Below are positions 1 through 10,700 of a stretch of DNA of 64,000 nt, in pieces; position 1 is the stretch's first letter, and each line of letters opens with the position of its first letter. Made by a program: the position numbers and the translations under genes. Origin of the DNA: Stentor roeselii (lineage: Eukaryota; Ciliophora; Heterotrichea; Heterotrichida; Stentoridae); assembly GCA_006503475.1 (NCBI GenBank), contig RSEH01000195.1, positions 1 through 64,000 on the forward strand, in the 5' to 3' direction. Under the pieces are notes generated by a model, which searched no databases, was not told the origin of the DNA, and saw only the letters and a list, made by a program, of their open reading frames with translations.

Positions 1-465
1 CAATGCGTTTTCCAGAACTTGAAGATAAGCTCTATGCCAAACTGGGAATAAAACATTACCGTGATGGCAATATCCACCCCAATATGTATACTTCTGTAGT
101 TCATCTTCCAAATTCTCTATTCCATATCTTAGTCTTAGTGGAGAACCGTGAAGACCTGCTATTGCGAAGAACGAATTCGGATTGGTCGGGTCTAATTGCT
201 GGATCTTGTCAAATGCATCGACAAGGTCCTCGAGTTCTTTAGAGTTTCCTTTGAGATATTGCTTCCAAAGGTACTGAATTGATTTTCTTGGACCTGGGTT
301 CACAAGAGGGGTGATTGTGAATTTTTCTAAGGGATTTGATGGTGGAAAGGACTGACTAGCAATGCTTGGAACAATAGGTTTATCAAGAGAAATTGCATTG
401 TTATTTCCGTGGATGTTCACAGTGATGTGATATCCTTGGTCTTTTGATGAGGTACTCGACTCCAT
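1..465 (-). CDS. Tyrosinase (fungal-type copper oxidase), 5' part only
   Basis: Open frame from an ATG at 465 running off the left edge, 155 residues visible. It carries the CuA half of a type-3 copper centre: GLHGSP (His106 likely first ligand), then GYCHHGN (Cys133, His135) and FPVWHRAYL (His144). The Cys-x-His before the second ligand and the LF..WHRAYL..LENAL run match fungal tyrosinases and related polyphenol oxidases, where that Cys forms a thioether with the copper His. Tyrosinases oxidise monophenols or diphenols to quinones. No signal peptide is visible; the first 50 residues are low in recognisable features. The CuB half lies outside the window, so completeness cannot be judged. The family call is strong. 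The substrate and any role in pigment chemistry are unknown. Confidence 0.85.
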   Translation of the reverse strand, partial: MESSTSSKDQGYHITVNIHGNNNAISLDKPIVPSIASQSFPPSNPLEKFTITPLVNPGPRKSIQYLWKQYLKGNSKELEDLVDAFDKIQQLDPTNPNSFFAIAGLHGSPLRLRYGIENLEDELQKYTYWGGYCHHGNVLFPVWHRAYLQVLENAL

Positions 466-1741
466 TTTTATATCCATCCAAATTCTAGGCAATTTTATTA
501 AAATTTTACAATTTTCACAAATTTTTTTTCAGGCTATATACTAATATAATCATAGATTTTTGGTTTAATTCAGTTGCCAAGCACATCTTAAGAGCACTTT
601 TGGGTGAATTATAAAGAAAACAATTCTTTAGGTGATCAACTAAATCGTAATTTTATTTGTTGTAATAATTATTAAATTCATTAAAATGACATGAAATTCA
701 TATCAAATAGTAGCTTTTCTTGTGAATCGGCCTTAAGGATATTGACTTGATTATATTCTTTCGGGATTACTTCCTAGTGATGATAGGAAATAAAGAGTGA
801 AATTTTTAGAAAAACCTAAAACAACTTAGTTTATATAAATTTACATAAAATTAGTACTATCAATTCTAACTCTTCGAATATTCTGAAAGTTAGACTAATA
901 TCAAGTAATCAGAATCAAAATTTCCATATTTAGATAACGTGGGAATATCAGAATGATTTACTAAAACTAATAAAATATCAAAAGTGGAAAATTTAATCAA
1001 ATTAATTTTCAAAACAGAATCAAATATTCATCATTTTCAGTGAGAAGAAATAATTAAAAACTATTTCTTTCTAAACCACATAGGATACATAATCTGAAGA
1101 TTTAAAAGACGAAATTATAATCAATGAGAGTAAAATCTCATGGTGGTCTTAATTAAATGTGGGTAAAAGCAAGGTTTTATTGAATATATAATAATTTAAG
1201 TTGAATACACTATCCGTTATACACCATTTTCTTTGAAATTGATAAATTATAGCAAAAGTATTATGTATAGCCCATATTTTGAAGAAGTCAAAATTTTATT
1301 ACTCTACACAACTTAACATATATTAATTAGATTTACCTTCTATAAATTCATTCTGTCTTTCAATTAGGAAAAATTAAAACCTTTCAAATGAAGTCTCTTC
1401 AAGTGACTTCAGCGAGTTGATTAAAAATCAATCAAAACAAATACCTTGACAGTCCTATGATCAATTCAATTTAAGACAAAATGATGAAAGTAAATAGTTA
1501 CCCATACCTAGAATTTAACATCGAAAGGGAAAGGTGACTTACTCTCTTTGCAATCATTTCCGCATGAGGTTATCAAAACAAATTCAATAAAAACTCTTAA
1601 AAGAAGAATTCACCTTAAAAAGACACAAAAGTGAAATACTTGAACTTCAGCTAAAAAATGAGTGGGAAAGTACTTCACAGCAAATACATTATTTTCTTAT
1701 ACATTCACACGAAACAGGTAATTAAAAGTCCCATAAAGTAA
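466..1741. other. Gene-free AT-rich stretch
   Basis: No open frame of useful length on either strand and no RNA gene recognised. The first part is the upstream region of the minus-strand tyrosinase. From about 1380 there are short scraps that may be eroded WD40 blades leading into the clearer remnants from 1742, but I cannot align them with confidence. Confidence 0.5.
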
Positions 1742-3773
1742 GTGTCTTTTCAGTCCACTTTCCCCGACTGCAAACTTTTCGCTTCATGTGAAGCTGATAG
1801 TCTAGTAAAACTTTGAAATTAATTGAAAATCAACTCAATTCAACCTTCCAGACATTCAGATTCAGTCCTAGAAGTATTTTTTTCGCATAATTCAAAAATT
1901 TTAGCTTTGGTTTAGCTGACATGAAGTAAAAATTCGGAAAGTTGAAGAACCAAGATTTTTGCATATCCTGAAATTCATTCAAATTTACTAAATGTTTTAA
2001 TTGCCAGATTTGGGACTTTCAGCTTCAAGCTCGAATTCAGCGAACCTGTGAATTATGAAGCCTTTAGAGTAAATGGCATATTAATTAAAAAAATGCTTTC
2101 TTTTCATTTTCCATTAGAAGAAACCTTCAAGCACTGCCACCGTGATTAAATAATTAAGACCTGGGTGTTAGAGACTCTTCAAGAAAAATCAATATTTTCT
2201 GTTAATTTAGGCGAAATTTTTTCGATTTGCTTAAAATGAACAGGATATTTTTGGCTTTAGCTTTGAATGACGGGGAAGACAACAGAGATCAAGTCACTTA
2301 GAACTTCTCTCTGAATTCATCTGTTTTTTCTCTTCATATTCAAAATTTTAACAACTGACTCCGCTGACAACTCTACAAAACTCTGAAAAATTAAGGAGAA
2401 CGTCATGAAGGTACTTTTAAAGACATACGAGGTTAGTGGGGTCAGTTTGCTTTTTCATTACGAAAAATACTCGCCACGGCTTTAGATGAGTTAGTTAAAA
2501 TTCGAAGATTAAGAGCGAAAAGAACAGCCGAGTCTCACGAATTTCTTGTTTCATGTTAAAGTCTTACCCTGTCCCCAAGGCGAGTTTCTAGTCGCTGCCT
2601 CAGCTGATAAAGCAGCAAAATTCTGGAAAACAAAAACAAAAGAATTTATATGAAGGCCATTCAACTCGGTCTTTTCAGTTTGATTCTCATTTGACGCCTG
2701 ATAATCCCATCAAGGTTGAAATTTAAGTCGAAATCAGTTTTTTCAAGAAGGCATTCTGAGTCTTTACTCTTCGCATTTTTCAAGATTTGAAGGTTTTGCT
2801 CTGTGAGTCAGCTGACATGTCTGGAATCTTCAAATTCGTTTTGACTGAAGCGGTTTTGAAGAGAATGCAAATCTCTGATCGCTTTGTTTGACAGGGATTT
2901 ACATCGCGAGTGCGTTGTTTGATAAAATTTCAGATAAGAGGACTAGAGAAGAATTTTGCTTTTTGGAGACTTTGAATGGGTTTAGAGTGTTTTTTTGAGA
3001 GGAATGGAATGATTTTGGAGTATGGATTGTTTATAATTGTTTTAAAGTTTGAGTGCTGATATTTGAGAGATGATGGGAATTACAGGATATGAAAGATCTG
3101 GCTATTCTGATTGTTTTTCATATTTTTAGTTTATTGCTTCTGGAGCTTGTGATAAAAGTGTTAGGGACTGGAATATGCAGACTGGAAGAAAAATGCTTTT
3201 GAATGAATATACAGAATATGTTAATTCAATCGGTTTTTATTGATAAACTACTTCTGGTCTCTGGATATATTGATCAAAGTCTTAAAGAATGAAATTCGAA
3301 GAGAGAAGAATTCTCATTGTTTTGGCAAAAAATACTGACTTATCAGAATGCTTATCAAATACCTTTATTGCTAGTGGCTCTTTAGATAATTATAAAATCT
3401 AAAGCCTACAAAAAAAAACAGAAGAATTTTCGCTTAACAGACACTCAAATAGTATCAACTCATTCGCTTAATCCAACAACTTAAAAAATTTCACCTCAGG
3501 CAGATGTTGCAAAGCATGAAACTATGAGACATATAATCAAAAATATTATATCATTATTTCGAAGACCATTTAAAATCAGTGACATCATTTTGTTTTTCTC
3601 AAAAAAACCATTTTTTGCCTTACCTTTCGAAGGAAGTTAAAAAAAAATGTGAATTATCCAAAGAGAAGATTTACTTTTTCATTCAAAGTCCAGGTGGAAT
3701 GAAAGAAATTTGTTTTCCACCAGATGGATGAGCAATCGCTTCGGCTTTCAAAGATCATATCGTAAAACCCTGA
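1742..3773 (+). pseudogene. Decayed WD40-repeat gene
   Basis: At least eight WD40 blades can be read piecemeal across all three plus frames, separated by frame changes and stops. Clear examples are FPDCKLFASCEADSLVKL at 1760-1813, TDSADNSTKL at 2354-2383, VAASADKAAKFWKT at about 2591-2632, IASGACDKSVRDWNMQTGR at about 3132-3190, VSGYIDQSLKE at about 3257-3289 and AIASAFKDHIVKP at 3732-3770. Each shows the blade pattern of hydrophobic-A-S-x-x-x-D-x-x-V-K-x-W. No continuous frame remains, so this is a dead host gene of the repeat-propeller type, original function unknown. The blade-closing Trp codon has become TGA at 1814, 2049, 2384, 3290 and 3771 but is still TGG at 2162, 2624 and 3169. A stop TAA also sits inside one blade at about 2147. 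A multi-intron living gene is unlikely because no 15-nt introns bridge the breaks. Confidence 0.7.
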
Positions 3774-4713
3774 AGTACCCAGTCATCTATTTAGCGAATT
3801 TTCATCTGGGCCTGAATCATCTTCACCTGATTCTTCTTTTGAAAGAAAAAAAAATAAACGAATCTGAAGCCAAACAAGGAAATATTACAAGATTTTAACC
3901 AAATATCAATTAAACCAGGAAGTCTCGAAGATCAAGTTTTTTACTTTGAAAAATTATTAAAACATCAATTTTTTAGAGGAAAAAATAGGAATTTCTTTAA
4001 TCAGAAATAATTATTAAGAATAATGATTGAAATTGAGAAAATTCTTTGAAAGTTCGATCATAAACTAGCAGGAATTAAGAACTTGATTAATCAAATGCGA
4101 AAATCACTCAATGATAACTGAACTGGAATAAATTTAGGGATTTCTGGATAAGGATAATGTTTAAGATGCTTTGGGAAAAAGAATAGTGATGAAAAAGGAT
4201 TAGTGAGGTGAATAAATAATTAAATGTTTTATGAAAATATCTCTGGATTTAATTTGAAAGAAAGTGAACTTGATAAGAGTTTTAATTAAGGAAGGTTAGT
4301 TTTTTGGAAATATTGACAAGACTTTCAATAGGTTCAAAAAAATTTATGATAAAAAAAGAGGATATTTATGATATGATTATTGGTATGAAGAGGAGAGTTG
4401 ATGGACTTGATAGTAAAGTGGAAATATTTGATGAAAATTTATGTTGACATACATGAGATAAATAATTATTTTGAGTTTATTTCGAATCAATTTCCCAGAA
4501 ATAGTAAATTCTATGTAAATTTATATCAATTATATAAACAATTCAAAAACATTACTTATCCTTATATTCGATTAGATTTAAAATAATTTAAGTAAATTAA
4601 CTTATCTAAACTAATTAAAAACATCATCCTTATTTTAGATCAGATGAAAAATAAGCTTAACAGCATTAATTTATCTTGAAATCTAATTTTTATAAATCTA
4701 ATCCTAAATCAAC
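3774..4713. other. Intergenic stretch with faint coding-like scraps
   Basis: No intact gene. Short protein-like patches with several stops appear around 4020-4210 on the plus strand, in keeping with more gene decay. Open frames of about 60 codons at 3710-3898 and 4398-4586 show no family features and are not believed. The last 100 nt, the 3' flank of the minus-strand gene, are A/C-rich on the plus strand. Confidence 0.4.
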
Positions 4714-7700
4714 CTAAATTCCTGTTTTCTCTGCTTGACTTCCATTATCAGTTTGCTTAAACTCTAAATCCTCAACAAAAATTTGTTCATTTTTCGAGCC
4801 AATTTTAGTTTCTTTAATACTCTCAACAAAAATCTTTTCATTTTTTGTAATATCACCTTCTTTAATATTTTCAACTTTTTTCCTATTCCTAAACTTTTTA
4901 ATCTTTTCTGCAACTAAGCCAATTAATTTAACAACTGAGCAAACCATATTCAAAGCCCAAGCAATAGTAATGATATTAATGCAGATATCAGTCGCATTAT
5001 TCTTTAACTCATTCTTATTCTTGACAACCGCTGCAATAATTGCAATATGAAGAAAACCTGTAAGAATCTCATTGCAAATATGAAGAACATTATTCGCTTT
5101 ACTTTTAAAACACCTGGTTTCTACAAGATAAAACAAATTCTGATTAAATTTTACCATCAACGATAAAACAAAAGAAAAAACAAGGCGAAGAATAGGAACC
5201 TTTACCAAAAAAATCACTAAAGCGACTAAAAACCTCCTAACAAAGAAAATCGGATAAAAGTAAAAATTTTGAGGATCTGATTTGAACTCATTGAAAAAAG
5301 CTCCAAATTTTTTATCAAAACTCAGAATTTCTTCACTTTCCACAAGTTTTCTCCTTTTCTTAACCAGCACAAGAGAGACCAAAAAAAGAACCAACTGAGA
5401 AACCTGCTTAAAACTTACAATCATTATCACAGAGCAGCAGTAATCGGCAAAGTAAAACAAACTTTTAAAGTACCCATGAAAAATCGCGTTCATAGAAGTA
5501 ATCATCAAGTCAAGGCAAGTTTGAATCCAGAACTTCAAAAAAACAGAAAAATGAAAATAATCTTTAACCACCAAAAGCTTTGGAATCTTTTCATGCATAA
5601 TCGGCACCATGATCCTGACAAGAAGAAAACAAAAGAAAATCACTAAAAATATCAAAATACTAACACCCGAGTTGATAATCGCTGAATTGCTTTTATATCC
5701 ATATTCAACCAAATTTTCATTTAAATCAATTCCCAGACCACCTTCAGAAAACCCTTCAAAAACATTAGGTAAAGACTTCTGCACCCTGACAGATCTTAAA
5801 AATTCCAAAAGGTCTTCTTCAAGTTCCAGTCCATACAAAGAAATAACTGAAAAAATCTCTGCAAAGTTAACAAAACTGAATAAACTAGAGACATCAAAAC
5901 TTGCGACACTTAAACATAAAGAAACACTTGCACCGACAGTGGTTCCTTTATTAGCGAAGTCCTTTGCCTGTTGAATTTTCTGAAAGATTTCTTCGATTTG
6001 AGTAGGAAAAAGACCAATTGTAAGGTTTTTAGTAGAAAGTAAAGAATTGTGAATGGAAGTAACTGGCTTTAAAAATTCGATTTTTATTGAACTTCCTGCA
6101 CGGACGTTCCAAGTGATTTCACATTGAAATGAAGTGATTAAAGGGTCTTTTGTTGTGACTTTGAACTTGCAAGGGTTGTTGTTGTAAAAGACTTGCACGT
6201 CTTCAGAAGTAAGGTCTTTGTTTAGAGGTTCATCGAAAATGACCTGGGCCGAGTTGTCCAGACTGATTTTAATCATAGACCCGAACATAACCCTTTCACA
6301 GTAACTCACGTTGAGATAGTAACCTAAAGAACAAACACAAGATTTATTCACAACCTCCGCATTACCTTCACAGGAAAGACATTCAAATTCACTAAGACAA
6401 GTAACACAAAGCCCTTTACATTTTTCACATAGTTTACTTGAAGAGTTATAAAAAACTAACCCTTCACATTTTTCACATGTTCCTCTCGTCACTTGATACC
6501 CTTCTCTACAGCTCGTGCAAGAACCTGAATCAAAGTCAAGACAAGTCAAACATTCACTTTCAAAGCACATTCCACATGAGGACTTATGTCTGCAGCCTGA
6601 AAGGCATTCGGCCATGCAAGGCTTGCAACTTTGAGAAGATTTTTCAAAATACTCAGTAATCGAGCAGGTTGTTAAACATTCACTGTCTTCAAGGCATAAT
6701 GAGCAGCCTTTGCAATTCGTGGAAATCATCAAATTCGTTGAATTTCTTCTTAAGTCTACTTTGTAAATAAAACCATGAAAAAAAGACTGTTTTTCACGGT
6801 CACAGCCGAGAAGGACCTCGCAATTGTCTTGACTGGTGAAAGGTTCTTCTGAGATACTGAAAAAAGTCTGTTTTTCTAAGTTTATGATAAAAGAAACTGA
6901 AGTTGGAGAGTTATGACTTAAGGAAATAGCTACAAAAGTCCATTCAGAAATAGGAATTGATTGATTTGAATTTAATTCTGATGTGATTTTCGAGAATAAA
7001 AGGGTAAGAAAGAGATTTTCTTGAAAGGTTAATGAGAGTTCGGTTACGTTACTTGTTGATGACTTGATCAGAGCTCCAGTGTTTGAATAGGTCATGATCC
7101 AAAAGGATAAAAGAAACTCATCTGAAAAAAGACGGTTTTTTTCCTCAGGGCTTTCAATCTGAACAGCTGAGTTCTGACCGTTGAAGTAAAGTCCTTGGCT
7201 GAAGACTGGTAAAGGAAAATTTAAGTCAATTGGAGGTTTTAATTGAATGCCGGTTAAAGCATCGGAATAATGTTCTGAAAAATAATTGAACTTGAAACTC
7301 ATTACTATGCCTTGAGAGCCTTTCATTTGACAGACTCCTTCTCGGTTTAAATAGCCTAATGGGCATTTGTCTATGCATAGGCCACCGTTTAGGAATGTAT
7401 TATTGCAACTTGTGCAGGAATAATAGGTCTCGTCTTTGCAGGTCTTGCATTTTTCATTGCATTTCAGGCAAATATTGTTTCTTTCGAAGTATCCTTCTAT
7501 GCATATGCATGAGGTGTTCTGGTAGATTGAATTTTCTGTGCAAAAAAAACAGTCTGTGCTGCAGATGTCACATCCTGTTATGTTAAATGCATTGCAGGTT
7601 AGACAAAAGTTAGAACAAGGAATACAGGCTTTCAATTTAGCGTCCCAGAACAAAGGTGGTTCACATTTACACTCACCATTATTCTGAAAAATTAACCCTT

Positions 7701-10700
7701 CTTTACAAGAGCTGCAGTTTTGTTCTGTTTCAGCGAGGCAGGTTAGACAAGAAGGATAGCAAGCAATGCACGTTCCAAGTTTCATGAAATAATTTGCGAT
7801 ACAATTACAAGTATAATTATTAGACAAAATAGCCTTGCTAGTGCATGAAAGACATTCTTGTTCGCTCGGTCCTTTACAAGTTTTGCATGAAATATGGCAG
7901 GGTTCACAAGTAGTAAAATTTAAGTAATACCCATCAACACATCTGCAAGAGTTTGTAGATAAGTAAAAATTAGAATTACAAGAAGTACAGCTAGTTTTAA
8001 TCCCAGAGCATGTCTTACAAAGATCACTGCAATTTTCACACTTATATGAAAGACTATCAAAATAAAGTCCATTAAAGCACTGGCATGAATAATCCGGTAA
8101 TAGAAAAGCGAGAGGTTTGCATTGAACACAGTTAAAACTCGAAGCTCCAAAGCATGTAAAGCACTGAGGACTGCAGGGCTGGCACATTACAGGCAGCCAC
8201 TTTGTTCGAAAGAATCCTTCTAAACAATAGCAAGTTCCATTATAAAGGTCACTATTTGATTTACATTGATTACAAGTATCTTTTGAAATGCAGTCGGAAC
8301 AAAGACCATCACATTCTTGGCAGATAAAATTTTCCTCATCCCAAAAGAAGCCTTTGTTGCAAATGCATTGAGTTCCAGATAATGATGAGTTTGATGGACA
8401 ACTGATGCAGCTGATCTCTGTATTATCAAAACAGTTAAAACACTTTGGATGACACGATTGACAAATATCTTCATTAATACTATTAAAAAATCTATCAGCA
8501 CACTTACAGATTCCTCCTGAAACAAATGAAAGTTCATGACAAACTAAACAATGAACAGCATCCAAGCATTCAATACAAAACTTAGAACATTTTTCACAAT
8601 TCCCTGACAACATAAAGTACCCAGATAAACATCGACAACTAAAGTCATCCTGAATCACTGCATTCTTTCTACAATCAACACATTGATTACTTAAAGGTCC
8701 AGTACATTTTAAGCAATTTTCATGACAAATCAAGCAACTTGCATTCAAATCATCACTCTTGTAAAACCCATCAAGACATGTGCATATTCCGCCGATATTT
8801 AAAGTTTTTTCCTTGCAAATCGTGCAATTTGTAAGAGATGAGCAGTCTAAACATAAAGAATCACAAAATGAACATGATGAAGCCGCTGAGTCCCAAAATA
8901 ACCCCAGGTTACAATGACATGAGTTATCAATTAAATAAGAGTTTTTGTTGCATGAGGTGCAAGTCAATCCTGATAGTTCTGTACATGTCAAACATTTTGA
9001 ATCACAGGATTTGCAGAGTCCTAATTGAAGATCAGCAAATAATCCGGTTGGACATTTGCAGGTGCCTTGGATATTATTTGATCCTGCCTTGCAGTTCGTA
9101 CAGTTGGTGAAATTAAAGCATTTCGAGCAGAGACCATGGCACTTTTTACATTCCCCAGAATCCATGTAGTACCCATCAAAGCAAATGCATTTTCCTTCAC
9201 TTGCGAGGTAAGCATTTTCACGGCATGACTGACAATTGGATTCTAAATTTCCATAGCAAGTCTTGCAATCTAAAAAGCAATTCAAGCATTTAAGGGTATT
9301 CAAATCAAAATAAAACCCTTGGTTACATATACATCGATTATCCTCTAACGTCGAGTCTTGAACACATGATGAACAAAATGAAGTATTTAAACAGTTCAAA
9401 CAAGGCTCTAAACATTTTTCGCAGTTCCAAGTAGTTAAGTTCCAATAAGTCCCATTTAAACAAGTGCATACTCCATTAACCATCGCAGCTGTATTAAAGC
9501 ATTCGCTACAAGAATTCTCAGAAAAGTTTGAGCAGATCTTACATAAAGGTTGATTACACAAGTTGCATCCTTTGCTGGTAATGCATCCACTTTGGCAAGA
9601 AGTTTGGCAATCATAACATAAACCTTTTTCTTCATATGTTAGAAATGGACAGGCTGATAGTAACTCTGAATAAACAAAATCAGTTATTGCGATATTAAAT
9701 AGAGCTAATCTATAAATGAACCCTTTAAAAGAACTTATTGAATCACCTAAAACAATACTTGAACTGGAATCCATGATCATCGCATTCCAAGAGCTGCGAT
9801 AATATGTTTTATTATTGTTTTGATTCACAGAAATAGCAAATAAAGTATCGAACCTCGTTGAAATCAATATATTTAGTTTAGACCAACTCATGATTTGCAG
9901 ATATATATTTTGATTAATATTGAAATATTGTATTGTTTGAGTACTAATTGATAAAGTTCCTCTTTTAAAAATATTTCCATCTGAAATGATTCTAATCCAG
10001 ATACTAAAAGTTTGATTATATGAAAGATTTAAACTGGAACTTGTAATTGAAGAGTTTTTTCCAAAGTAGTATCCTCGGTTAAAAGCAGGAATTGGGTTAA
10101 AAACTGAAAAATTAGGATAAAACAAGGAAATATTAGCAACATTGAATTGTATTGGAAATAAAGAACTTGTTGGACTTTTTGATATTTTATCAAATTTCAA
10201 ATCAACAGTTGAAGAATTTAGAAGAATGCAGATACTTGAAACATTAAGAAAACCTAAAGGGCATGAAGAGTAACAAACACTTCCCACTAAAACATAGTTC
10301 ATTGAACAAGAGTAACACGTATAAAAATTCTGTCCATAGCATGAGCTACAAGAATTATGACAACATTCTCCATTTTTTCCTACCTTCAACCCCGAAATGC
10401 AGTAAGTGCTTGAAGTTTGATAGCAGGTTGCGTTACTTTCATAACTGCTGCACATTGTACAATTAGTTTGAGCACAGGAACTGCATTTTCCAAAAGTATT
10501 ACATCCTTGCTTACAAGAACCACTACAATCTTGGCACTTGTCTATAACATCATTATAATATTTAGAAGTAGCACATTCATTCAAACAGCTTGAACCTAAG
10601 TCCACTCCGCAAGGAATCATTTCAGATGATAAATCACTTACAAAGGTTTGCCAGACACTTATCGAATAAATGATTCCATTGAAAGAAGTATTCTTATTGT

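Noticed and set aside
3-242. 79-codon plus-strand open frame at the left edge
   Set aside because: It lies antisense to the tyrosinase copper domain and has no features of its own.
3710-3898. 62-codon open frame
   Set aside because: It overlaps a recognisable WD40 remnant in another frame and has no family signal.
4398-4586. 62-codon open frame
   Set aside because: Low-complexity AT-driven frame with no homology features.
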